Notes under the pieces: generated by a model
The model's input: the letters and a program-made list of their open reading frames with translations, nothing else
What the model was told of the DNA's origin: nothing
Database searches by the model: none
Program-made: the position numbers and the translations under genes
In this document: positions 31,437-41,409 of the stretch, one piece after another
Layout of the letters: every line of letters starts with the position of its first letter
Numbering within the stretch: position 1 is the stretch's first letter
NCBI GenBank assembly: GCA_019828565.1
Contig: JAHDYR010000012.1
Coordinates: 1 to 64,000, forward strand
Origin: Carpediemonas membranifera
Lineage: Eukaryota; Fornicata
Length of the DNA stretch: 64,000 bases
Reading direction: 5' to 3'

Positions 31437-32347
31437 TTGCCGACATTAGCGGTACTGAACTGTATGACACTTCGCCTGACACATGAAAAGACGATACTTC
31501 AGGCAATGAAAAGCCCATTTATTGTCACAATCGTCGATGAGGGCTTTGTTGACAGCGATCAAGCGTTTGCCACTCCCTTTGTTGACCACATGTCGTGGCG
31601 AGACGTTCTGGCACTACCAGTACCGGATCAATGTCGCTACTTGCGGCACTTACTGTTAGCTCTCAGCCATGTGCATGAGAACGGATTCATCCACGGCGAC
31701 GTCAAGCCCGACAACTACCTTTTCAACCTAGAAGACGGTGGATTACTCATTGACTTCGGCTCTGCCATCAAAATAGAGGCTCCTACTGGGATTAACAGGT
31801 ATATGGGACAAGACATGAGAGGGACACCTGGTTTTATCCCCCCCGAGCTTCGGTGCCGACGAGCTCAGTCGGAAATCGAAGCATTGTACAGTAGCTATGC
31901 GGGAACCACAGAATTTGAACCCCTTACAGGCTTCCAGGAACACCACAACCAAAAACACCAACATGCACACAGTTGATGCGGCATACGACATCTTTTCCTG
32001 CGGCGTTATCGTCCTCACAATGGCATTGAGACTGGATAAGTCTCCATTTCGATCTGTGCGAGTGGATGGTGGCAAGCCAAGTAACCCAGACGAGCATATT
32101 GGCGCTCTATATAACATGGCGTACTTCTATGGCCGCGGAATCAAGATACACAACAAGAAGAAGAATGCAGCCCGTGGTTTGATGGTCAATCCGACTCTCT
32201 GCACGAGAGGAAGCCCTCCGATACCGTATAGGAGCCTTTACGACCTTGCAATGGGGATGCTCAGCTATAATCCGGAGGATAGACCCATAGCTTTGATGTG
32301 CGCTGAACATCTCAACGATATCGCCGCCCTAGCAGTAACGTTCGCAT
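31437..32347 (+). pseudogene. Protein kinase-like gene 2, 3' end cut by G3
   Basis: The kinase core includes FIHGDVKPDNYLF, LLIDFGSAI, GTPGFIPPEL and, in a second frame, DIFSCGVIVL and YNPEDRPIALMC. The frame change between PPEL and DIFSC is removed by a possible 46-nt intron (GTAGCT...TTCCAG, about 31892-31937). The HRD Arg is Gly, and the paralogue at 16945-18102 has Cys. The N-lobe is incomplete, so an upstream exon is likely. The coding end is replaced by the G3 LTR at 32348, so the protein would lose its C-terminus. Non-RD loops with DFGS recur in both genes, so they form one family. Confidence 0.6.
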
Positions 32348-32472
32348 TGTTGTGGGTCCTACCCAAAGTTAAACAGATTTACGTTATATTTAATAGTCAA
32401 GGAGTTTCTCCTCGACACCCTTGTGTCGAGCTCTCTTCTCCTGTAAAAGTTATTCGGTCCTAAACGACCACA
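32348..32472 (+). repeat. G3 5' LTR
   Basis: 125 bp, TGTTGTGGGTCC...GACCACA, an older relative of the G2 LTR with several differences. AGTACTAGTACT (32472-32483) follows. Confidence 0.88.
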
Positions 32473-33082
32473 GTACTAGTACTACCCTGTTTGGAACGAA
32501 TACTTTCAAGGATAGAAAGCCTCCGCTGCTCAAAAGATCATCCATGGATGCCCTACTCGAGTTCGCGGATCACCTACAAGATCATCGGGCCCTTGGCGGC
32601 CGCGACAATATCACTGACCTAGTGGAGCCCAGCATTGCAGAGCTCGCAGGCTTGCACACCAACGACAGTGAAGAGGAGCAGGATTACATCCCCCTATTGG
32701 TGTCTACGTCCCGCCGAAAAAAGCAACGCATCGCTGCCCAGGACGATCGCGTCCTCAAGCGTCTAGGTTCCGCGCTCCGCCCTTCTCGTCCCAGCATGCG
32801 CCTTCAACTCTTCCGAATGCAGGCAAGAACCTTCGAACCTGACGAGGTAGCCCGCATCAACCGCCGCTTCAAGCTACTGCTTCGCCTTTTCCAGCCAGAT
32901 GATCCTGACGACGTCTTGAAGGAAGCCTACTGCCGCGCCTTCAAGTTCCAGTCGAACAATCGCATTATGTATCGCCTCAAGGAGGCTGCCGAGCGCAAAG
33001 ACCTGAAAGAAGCTATGGCTGACACCCTCATCATGGCCCGCGACCTTCATGAGTCGAAGGACATGCTAGCTTCCTTTGCATG
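32473..33082 (+). pseudogene. gag: G3 gag, truncated by E2
   Basis: The frame resembles G2 gag (PPLLKRSSMDALLEFADHL; VARINRRFKLLLRLF). The ATG used by G2 is not conserved: the matching codon is CTG, and the next ATG is in SSMDALL near 32544. The frame runs into E2 at 33083, before the zinc knuckles. The remainder of G3 is not found after E2. Confidence 0.8.
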
Positions 33083-33100
33083 CTGTCTGGAGGGGGTGTA
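33083..33100 (+). repeat. E2 left terminal inverted repeat
   Basis: CTGTCTGGAGGGGGTGTA, identical to the E1 left end. CATG precedes it. Confidence 0.92.
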
Positions 33101-34279
33101 TGGGTGGCAGTATACACCTACGGAACAGAGGGGCTCTGTCAAAAATGTCCGATTTAGAACGTCTTACTCTGGCACCATGTAGCCCCCTTCCTGATGCACC
33201 TTTGAGCACGTGCTTGGCCTGCGATAATTACTTGGCGTCCCGTAAAGCCCAAAAATTAATCAAATCGTCATCAAATGCGAATTAAAGATGCTGATATTGC
33301 TCATGAAACGACTCTGCTGATTAGCTGGGACTCTACGCGGCGATATGGCATGGCAAGTCTCTACACTTTGGAGACAATTCGGTCCCATGGTTCCTACCTT
33401 GACCTACGTTGTCTCGCGCGCGGGAGGTACTCACTGAAAGGATATATCAACACTGGGGAGCAGAAAAAAAGGCACAGCGAGATGCAGGCGCTGTTGCTGA
33501 GCTCATTTTCCGGATAAGACCCGTTTTTGTCACCTCAACCCATTCATATTGGCGGCTGTTGCTTCGTTTTTGATCAAATCAAATGGAAACCAAAACGAGA
33601 TCCGGGAAACGAGGATGATTGGGAGAGATAGACACATCATAAGGTCTTTAATATAGTAATGCACCGTCAATGAGAAGTTCTTGGTTCCTGAAATGGATTA
33701 TTGATTCCAATCGCTTTTCTTTGAGGATAACGCATTTATAGCGGTGATTTCCACACAATTCATCCAAATACTGATCAAACCACCAGAACTGCAAGTAAAA
33801 TTGGTATAGATCGTTTATCCACGGAGATAGCAAATGCTCCCAATCCCAGCTTACAAGAAAAAAAGTTAAGGGGCTGTATTGGGGCTTGCACTGATATCTC
33901 TATATATGCCGACACAGTCACTGGGCTGCCCATCACTGAACAGCTCTAGCCCAATACAAAAACATGAGGGCTCGAAGTTTTGGCCTTCTCGGAAAAGGGT
34001 GGCGGAACGCTGCAACACTGCAATGCTAATGGACAGAGGGGAGGAAGTGGTCCACAGGTATGTCCTATGGGTCGCTTCTTCCCCTCTGTCCATTTTTTTA
34101 CACGATATCGATTTGCCGGATTTGACACATGTTGTGCGATCTTTAACTCCTCGCGTCCAAGCACCTCTCCCAAACGATCTGCAAGATCGACCAGCCCCTG
34201 GATCACTTGGGCCTGCCTCCGTGCCCGGCCTGTTGCGATCAATCATGTTGATTAATTGCAACGAACGCGATCACCGGAA
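33101..34279. other. E2 left-end noncoding module
   Basis: About 98-99 percent like 3202-4370 by eye, with no gene. It includes the subterminal block near 33940-34010 and the hairpin at 34031-34091. It ends at the ATG of the transposase-like gene, so it must also contain that gene's promoter. Confidence 0.7.
34031..34091 (+). ncRNA. Hairpin module followed by a T-run (copy 2)
   Basis: Same as 4129-4189, followed by TTTTTTT. It lies 190 bp upstream of the transposase-like ATG. Confidence 0.4.
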
Positions 34280-36997
34280 ATGGCGACTTTGGCTTCCGAG
34301 ACGGAGATTATTAATACAGTGCATGGCATTGTCATGTATTCAGGCGCATGCTCGCTCAAGGTTCTCTTGGCGGTGCTGGAAGCGAAGATTGTTACCAAAT
34401 GTACAGTTTCCGGCCGTCCGCGTCTCGATGAGGCGTCTGTTCAAAGATTTTTGGACGTTTCGTTGGCTGTTTCTCGGAATCCGCGCTTCATTCTTACTCC
34501 TGCTCTTGAAACCGCTTTGGAGGCGAGAAATTTTCGTGGCGTCCAAAGATTTCTAAGCACAAAAAATGTTGACCTCACTCTTGCAGCTTTCATCCCCAGT
34601 TCCCTCCAGTCAACGACAGTCACAGAGTTCTTGGAGGCATTTGCTGCGATAGCTTCGGTCGACTTAGGCGCCAATAAGTATGACCGCCTGCGTCGCGTTT
34701 ATAATCACCTTTCACAGGCGATGAACGTCGCCGATCGAGTTCCACAACTCCCACCGGCGAATCCCCTCAAGGATATTGGCCCGAGTCTTCTTGATTACGG
34801 CCCACTGAACCGAAATCTCCGCGATCCAGCCTTGGTCACTGATATGGCAGCATACACACCGGCCAGCCTTATCTTTGACGGATTTAGCGGCTTGTCTATG
34901 GTCAACCCTGATACTGCTGCGTTTTCTGGTCTCCCTGTGACTGTTGCGTCAGACAACAGCATAAAAATCGCTTGTCAGCAGGAGCAGACGACTTCCATCC
35001 TCAGCCTCTTCCGCACTGACGAATATTTGGTCTCTGAGCATGTTTTCCACCACGAGAAGTTCTCAGTAGGGGGTTCAGGTGTCCTTATTCTGTCGCCATA
35101 CGAGGGTCAAATTGACGCAGTCTGCCAGCGTCTCTCAGCGAACGACGTCGTGTTCCGCCGGTATCATAACAGTCGCCATGAGTATGCATCTAGCCTGACA
35201 TACAACCTTCGGAAATGGATCATATTCGCTCTCGACAATCCCGCTTCAGTCGAACGTGCCAAAAACAGCTTCACTGTCGCGAAGACGGCAATGCGAAACT
35301 CGGTAGATTCCTCTTCTGCGAGTGCGAAGACGATCCAGCTATTTGTCTGGATTGACGGTTACCGCAAGGCCTCCACGGCGGTCAAGGTCAGACTCTATGA
35401 CTCCTCCGGCAAAGTTCTCCCGCAGCTGATCACTCCTCCCTATACGATTTATCAGTACAGTGGAGATGAGGGTGACCTCCACAAACACTCAGCCGTCATC
35501 GAGAATCTCATCCGCCAGGCGACGACAATCTCTTACGATAAGTGTTTCATGATGCCCAACTGTACAGTTAAGGTGGAACTTACTGCGATACTGGCAGACC
35601 ACAAGGCCATGCAGATCATCTGCGGGGTGAGCAAGGGCGGATACAGCAGGTCGCCGTTCTCGGCAATTGAATTTCCCCTTCTGCCAAGAAACCCGTACGA
35701 TGCGTTCTGTAGCCGGCTGACTCTGGGACAGACCGTGCAGGGCCGAACCACCTTACTCAATGGTGAACACCAGACGACCCTGTTTCATAGTCTGGATAAT
35801 GGCCAGGTCCAGACACCACTATTCTGCCACTACGATAACGACACGAGACAATTTTACGTCAATTCTCCCAGTCTGAGTCAAGTCATCGTCTGCCCTCCAG
35901 TGATGCACGTCAGCCACGAGCTCATGAGGCAGATGTGGGTTCTACTGGAACGATTCACTCCAGCTGTTCGCGGCAACCACCTGCAGACCCATATCGATGC
36001 TGCCTTCACCCGCACGACGGGATGCAACGAACAGAGTTGGAATAGACACCGTCTTGCCGTTCTGTCCAACGATTACCTCCACAGCTTTGATGAAACTCTC
36101 CGCCCCTTCATTCTGATCATCAGTCATCTCCAGGCTCTGCTCTACTCCAAGGCGCCCGTGACGGATTATACTGTTCGCAAGCTGTTTTTCATGGGGATGG
36201 TTACTTTCTACTTCTTCCATGTCTCGACCCTGGTCTTACCGACTGCCCAGCAGCCTCGGAACCGCAACAACCATGACGCCCAGGAACCTGAAGCCGGTAG
36301 AGATGTTCGGCAGAAGCCCTACCTCCGCTACGACACGGGCGATTTTGCAGGGTCGTTATACATGCACGACCTGATTGCAGTTTTGCCAGAAGTGTGCCAC
36401 AGGCTGCGCATTCCACTCTTCAATCTCCTGGAGGAGTACTTCGAGCGAGACTTTTTGCTCGACGCAATTGTTCACAGAGAGAAGCATCGTGTGAGAACGC
36501 TGCTGTACAACTGTCAGAAGCTGCAGGTCAGGCGGTTGACAGCCTTTATCACTGGCGTTCGGACGTCTCGAAAGCACACAGACGTTGCGCCACTGCAGAC
36601 TCACGTCAACCGGATTCGTCTTCACAAATGTCTGTGGGATGCCAGTTCTGCATTCAGCTGGCGAAACCGCATGTTTGGGACTTCCAAAGAGGTGAATGAC
36701 AATTTCAAAGGTTCCGTTCAGGACACTCTAGCAGCTTTACGTGACGGTCTTCAGCAGCATCTCAACAATGCCGTCCCTGACTCGTTTATAACTGATGGTG
36801 ACTATCTCACATGCGTTGTAGGAGACCACCATGATGAGAACTCTACTTGTACAGTCTGTATCTGCCAACGTCCATCTGATCCTGGGGTGCGGCCCGACGC
36901 ACGGCAGTCACGCCAACAGCAAGCCGACCTTGATCAACGTCGCGCGTTGATTTCAGACGATGAGATCCAATTTCAGCAGCGGAGGGCACGGATGTAG
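34280..36997 (+). CDS. Putative DDE-type transposase, 905 residues
   Basis: The ATG at 34280 lies in CGGAAATGG, exactly where E1 and E2 diverge. The middle part has LFVWIDGYRKASTAVKVRL, then SGDEGDLHKHSAVIENL, then a hydrophobic strand leading to LTAILADHKAMQIICGVSKG. This layout (Asp-Gly early, a nucleotide-length helix, then x-D-x-K-x before a Gly-rich turn) resembles RNase H-fold transposases that have a GDxKxL-type strand with a following Cys-rich or Ser-rich turn. The second half is helical with TVRKLFFMGMVTFYFF. The C-terminus has CVVGDHHDENSTCTVCIC, possibly zinc-binding. The catalytic Glu is not assigned. Its position next to the terminal repeat supports the call. No sequence search was possible. 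Confidence 0.55.
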   Translation: MATLASETEIINTVHGIVMYSGACSLKVLLAVLEAKIVTKCTVSGRPRLDEASVQRFLDVSLAVSRNPRFILTPALETALEARNFRGVQRFLSTKNVDLTLAAFIPSSLQSTTVTEFLEAFAAIASVDLGANKYDRLRRVYNHLSQAMNVADRVPQLPPANPLKDIGPSLLDYGPLNRNLRDPALVTDMAAYTPASLIFDGFSGLSMVNPDTAAFSGLPVTVASDNSIKIACQQEQTTSILSLFRTDEYLVSEHVFHHEKFSVGGSGVLILSPYEGQIDAVCQRLSANDVVFRRYHNSRHEYASSLTYNLRKWIIFALDNPASVERAKNSFTVAKTAMRNSVDSSSASAKTIQLFVWIDGYRKASTAVKVRLYDSSGKVLPQLITPPYTIYQYSGDEGDLHKHSAVIENLIRQATTISYDKCFMMPNCTVKVELTAILADHKAMQIICGVSKGGYSRSPFSAIEFPLLPRNPYDAFCSRLTLGQTVQGRTTLLNGEHQTTLFHSLDNGQVQTPLFCHYDNDTRQFYVNSPSLSQVIVCPPVMHVSHELMRQMWVLLERFTPAVRGNHLQTHIDAAFTRTTGCNEQSWNRHRLAVLSNDYLHSFDETLRPFILIISHLQALLYSKAPVTDYTVRKLFFMGMVTFYFFHVSTLVLPTAQQPRNRNNHDAQEPEAGRDVRQKPYLRYDTGDFAGSLYMHDLIAVLPEVCHRLRIPLFNLLEEYFERDFLLDAIVHREKHRVRTLLYNCQKLQVRRLTAFITGVRTSRKHTDVAPLQTHVNRIRLHKCLWDASSAFSWRNRMFGTSKEVNDNFKGSVQDTLAALRDGLQQHLNNAVPDSFITDGDYLTCVVGDHHDENSTCTVCICQRPSDPGVRPDARQSRQQQADLDQRRALISDDEIQFQQRRARM

Positions 36998-37125
36998 TAT
37001 TTCTATCCAGTCCAGAGGGTGAGAACGAAGTAAAAGTTTGATTGACACGAAAATGCACGTATCCCGAACCACGAAGATGTAGTATGGTGACCTTTTAACG
37101 CACAGAGTAGACTGAAACTTCCCAC

Positions 37126-37520
37126 TTGGCGCAGCTGGCCACAAATTGTTCTGATTTCATTTAGTGTGCACTTTAGGGGATAGTTTCATTGCAACGCCAA
37201 AATGGCGAGTTCAGGTTGTAGCAATGATCTGATGCGCGGAATGTACTAGAAAACATTGCAATTACAACGCAAAGCAGCGAAAAGCGGAGAAATCAACATC
37301 AATAACAACATCAACACCAAAAGAACAGTATCCCAAAGAGTTGTGGGCGTTGCTGCGCCAAAGAGCAATAAATGACCACAAAGCATTCGCTTATGCACAA
37401 TTAGCTGCCAGAAAGAACACTACACCGTTACTTTGGATCATTCCAGTTCGCCGGAGATGACGCAGGTCCAGAACGCTGCCTTGGAGGGCTGGTGAAGCGG
37501 TAGTGTAGCGCTTACTCGCC
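37126..37520 (+). repeat. Block B repeat, copy 2
   Basis: 395 bp, matching 7001-7372 and extended at its left by ACTTGGCGCAGCTG. It follows the transposase-like stop by 128 bp. Confidence 0.8.
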
Positions 37521-37798
37521 AAGCGGGCGATGGTCTCGACGGGACGGTTGACGGTCTCAAGGTGGCCCTGCTCTTCGACGTACCAGGCGGACATGCCGAT
37601 GACGGAGCGGCGCTGACCCTGGCGGACGTTATCCTCGCCCTGGGTGAAGCTGTTCTTGCCGCAGTACACGTCGATACCGATGGTGAGGCAGGGCTGTTGC
37701 ATGGAGGCCGAGAAACCATAAACTGCACGGATCCACAAACGTGGATTGGCCTGAACGACAGCGCTGATGCCCAGACAGGCATACCGTCGGTTGTCCAT
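37521..37798 (-). pseudogene. Possible Piwi-domain (Argonaute) fragment, copy 1
   Basis: A minus frame of about 92 codons between block A and block B. TIGIDVY followed by RRSVIGMSAWYVEEQG resembles the first catalytic Asp strand and the next strand of Piwi domains (commonly GIDVYH...RSVVGF-AS). The frame then runs into block B and stops, so the rest of the domain (second Asp, Glu finger, His) is missing. A second, nearly identical copy is at 43222-43499. It is a captured fragment of a larger gene. The assignment rests on motif shape alone. Confidence 0.35.
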
Positions 37799-38335
37799 AG
37801 CACGTAGCAGTCAACTACCTGCCAATTGTATCAGTCTCCAGCCATAAGTTCAAAGCATGGCCACCTATACGGCAGCCAGAGCCGATCCACATTTGTGGAT
37901 TCAGCTAGACCGGGCATGCCACAACACTGCATCTAGTCCCATCTAGTCCCAATACACGCGTGTATATACGCTAGAGAGGGCCGCATTTGGCCTTAGGAAA
38001 CGGCTATGGGGTACAGCTTTTTAATCCTTAAAGTGCGTTGCATCGATGCAACAAGCAACTACCTCAAACGTGCGAGCTACCATCGATTTCTTGGCACCAA
38101 CACGACACATTGAAGTAAGATAACTACGCGGTCAGCTATGAGCACACTAAACAACATCACTGTGCCAAAATACATCTTTGGACATCAGGCATGCCACAGA
38201 ACATGTAAGCAACATCAAACCCGCCTAATTCCAGCTCATTTAGTCAATAAACACATCAACACATTCCAATATCTCCTCATGATGCGCCAGATGGCAAGTG
38301 ACTCTGGCCTGCTCCTCCGGTGAATGACGATCGAC
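37790..38335 (-). repeat. Block A repeat, copy 3 (reversed)
   Basis: Reverse orientation to the E1 copies. It joins the OTU-like gene through the same 108-bp linker as in E1. Confidence 0.8.
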
Positions 38336-38443
38336 AACGACAATCTTAGCCCGCAAGTGACCTAATTGATGTGGTATCCCGCTGTACGTCCAAATGTCTG
38401 CTGCAGGTCATGAACCGCTGGCTACACGGGCATATCCAAATCT

Positions 38444-40175
38444 TTATTCAATCTCAACGACCTCGCACTTCTTCTGGTACAGCGTGGCGTGAGCCGGATC
38501 GCCTTCGATGACAATAGCGAAATTATCTGTCAATCCCCACAAGTCTGCATCAGGTGCAAGCATGGTGGTGCCATCAAACAGGTATAAGATGGCGGAGATG
38601 CCTTGCATGCCGTTGTATCCGTCGTATGACTGGACAACAAGGATGTTCCGCTTCTGCTTCCTTGCCCAGACTCGGATGGCGTTCGAGTTATAGTAGCCGG
38701 AGTCCGGATCTGTCAGGCTACGCTCCGTGACATTCTTCTTAGACCAGTACTTGGCCTTCACTGACTGGCAGAGGCCACGCTGCCACTTTTCGAAGTCGCC
38801 ATCAACTCGGCCACCCAACTCAATGGCTTGGAGACAATATGCAACGCAGTTGCCGTTACTCTTGACATGAATCGCGGTACAGCCAGCCGTGAGCCTCCGC
38901 GTTGATGCACGTCTGCACCGCGGCCTCAGAGGTGATGCGAGTCTGAGTCTCCGGCTCAGTCTGGATGCAGGCGTCGCATGTGTTCACCGCCTCCTCTTCT
39001 GCCTCACCCCTCTTCTCCTTCGCCTCCTCCTGCTTCTCATCTGACTCCTCCTCCTCTGACTCCTCCTCCGAGTCCTCAGGCCTGGCCTTCTCGGGCGTGA
39101 TGATGAGGGCCTTGCGCTTCACAGACATGGAGGCCTCGGGCTCGTTCGTAGCGCGTCGGGGGCAGGAAGTCCTGGAGAGCGTGCCAGACTGTGGCGGGAT
39201 GGGGCTGGCGGCGAACGAAACATCGCAGGAAGCAAGGTACCCAACGTCATGCTCATGATGGATACGCCTGCACTCAAGAAAGTGGTCTCTTCTCTCGTCA
39301 GTCACCTGCTTCGTCAGCCGCTCGACCTGCTCCTTGAGAGATTGGATCTCCGTCTTCTGAGCAGAGATCAGACTGGCTGTCACGCGACGTACGACTCGAG
39401 CTTCAGCAGGGAGTCTCGTGGTCAACGTCTTCTCGCCAGTAAGCGCCTGAGTATCGATCTGGTCGGCCCAGAGATAGCGCTGAAGCACGTGGTCGGCGTG
39501 ATCCTCGCCGGGACAGGGGGCGTTATCCTTGCGGGCCCGCACACGACGAGTACCGCAGATCTCATCGTACACTCGCTCCCATACCACGTCATACTTGGAC
39601 TCGCGCGTGTATTCCATCTCCTTTTCCAACTCCTTTCGGTCTTCCTCATCGGCCAGCTTCATCATCTGAACCCGAGTACAATCCCTGATGTCCTCGTCCT
39701 CCTCCTTCGCGAGTTCACACTCAAGCCTAGCGTTTGTCTTCATTCTAGCCTCACGAATGCTCTTCTTCACCCGAATACGCGCGCTCTCCACCTCGCCGTC
39801 GTACAGGTGCGTGAAGGTATCCCCGCCGAGGACCTGCTTCAGTGTTTTCTTGTGTTCCCCTGTGACCCTTTCACCCTCATTCAATTTCATCGTCGCCATA
39901 AACTGCGCCTTAAGGTCCTTCTTCATATCTTCCGTCTCCTGGCGCGTGAGGCGGAAGAACGTGGCAATACGCTTGAGATTAACACCTGTGTAAACAATTT
40001 CGCTCAGTAACGTACGTTCCTTGATCACAGTAGCGAGTAAATCGCGCCTAGGCAGCAAAAGCGCGCGAAGGACGTCGCATTTGCCTTTAGCGCTTGCAGC
40101 TGCATTGATCTTGGTCATTAGCTCCTTCTTATCGAACTCAGTGGCTTCTTCCAGCCAAGTGAACAAGTCTAGCAT
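38444..40175 (-). pseudogene. OTU-like protease gene, frameshifted copy (E2)
   Basis: The ATG at 40175 (MLDLFTWLEE). A 30-nt intron (39986-40015, GTACGT...ACACAG) sits at the same codon as the E1 intron but is a multiple of three, so the frame stays open either way. Long Glu/Lys helices follow, then a Ser/Glu-rich acidic stretch. Near 38895 two bases are missing relative to E1 (CTCACGG against CTCTCACGG), which shifts the frame just before the OTU domain. The catalytic-loop Asp is also changed to Asn (SNGNC). The C-terminal domain is otherwise well kept (38818-38444). E1 and E2 copies differ strongly in the N-terminal half and little in the C-terminal third. Confidence 0.7.
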
Positions 40176-41060
40176 CGTATATCGCCAAGAGACGTTAAAT
40201 GGTTACTAAAAGTTTATGTATATCGCCTGCGGCTTGTAAGCACTCACACCGTGACTACCACCAGCCGTCATCACACCCCTAGCCCTACCCACACGTCCAT
40301 TCTCGCCGATGCTGATTAAATCGTCCGGCCAGCGAGCCGGGGCCTTTCGCAAATTTAATATGGCCAAGAGACGTTATCTGCGGCTGAAAAGAGCCCCATA
40401 TAACCCCCTATGACGTTATACGGAGAAATCATCGCCGATTTTCACGTTTCGGCGAGCTCCGGCCAAGGGGTCCAGGAGTCAGCTTTTGGGGGAAGGTCTG
40501 TGGTGCTCTAACGTACCTCGGGACGCACTGTGGAGGCCCCTAGAGTACTCGGTCATGACATGTCAGACCAAGGGTCCCTCAAATCTGGCCCCATTCAGGA
40601 TGCACCCCCTAAATGTTCCGTTGCAAGCGTCTGACGGAGGTTCTCTGGATACCGACTAAGATGGAGGTCACGTGGATCAACGGACGAGTATTGCGGTATT
40701 CTGGCCATGCCTGGTACTTTCAAATCATCTGTACTAATCAGTGCTCCATTTATAGTTCATATCGTATGGTCCTGGTGGACTTATAGTTGTTGATGTTGTT
40801 TAGGGATAATTGTTGCTTTAATGATGCTCTGCGCCCGCATACTGATGTTTCTTAGTGATATGTGCATGCCTGTATCGTTAAAGCCGCCAGTATTCTTTCT
40901 ATTCTTAAGATCCTCATTTCAGTCTCGTTGCGAGCATAAAGTGCACATTGTGAAAGGAAAGTGGGTGGTTATCAAATGGATACAGGGCAGGAAAAGGTAC
41001 ACGAATGCCGTCCTGAGGTTTGGCATGGGATACTGATCTCATACGTCAAAAATGGGCGGT
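40176..41060. promoter_or_regulatory. Divergent intergenic region, E2
   Basis: No gene. 40460-40940 matches E1 10320-9850 in reverse at about 90 percent or more. 40200-40450 is E2-specific. It lies between the OTU-like start and the four-site array. Confidence 0.6.
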
Positions 41061-41391
41061 GGTATTCGAATTTCAGAATTTCGACATGTCCGAATTCCGA
41101 GGCAAGCGGGTAGGGTTTACAAAACCTGGCCTGGGTCCCTACTGGAGCTAATAGATAACAGTATCACCGTGTATTCGGTTTTCAGAAATATAACTTGTGT
41201 TGGTATTGCAATTTCAGAATTACTTCCAGTACCGGAGATTGTCTTAGAATTTGGATGTTCATGACTACTTTAAAATTTTAAAAAGTTCCCATGAACCCAC
41301 TCTAGCTCAGGATTGCGGATCTGAGCCAAGTTTAGGTCGAATCCAAGTATTTGATAATTTTGTATGTACGAAATTCTGAAATTGCAATACC
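41061..41391. promoter_or_regulatory. Four-site array upstream of the E2 recombinase-like gene
   Basis: Sites at 41061-41083, about 41169-41191 (weaker), 41202-41224 and, inverted, 41369-41391. The common core is GCAATTTCAGAATTTCG preceded by GGTATT. Spacings of about 108, 33 and 167 bp match those in E1, while the sequence between sites does not match well. The last site is 18 bp before the ATG. Confidence 0.6.
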
Positions 41392-41409
41392 AACAGAAAA
41401 ACTCGTGAT

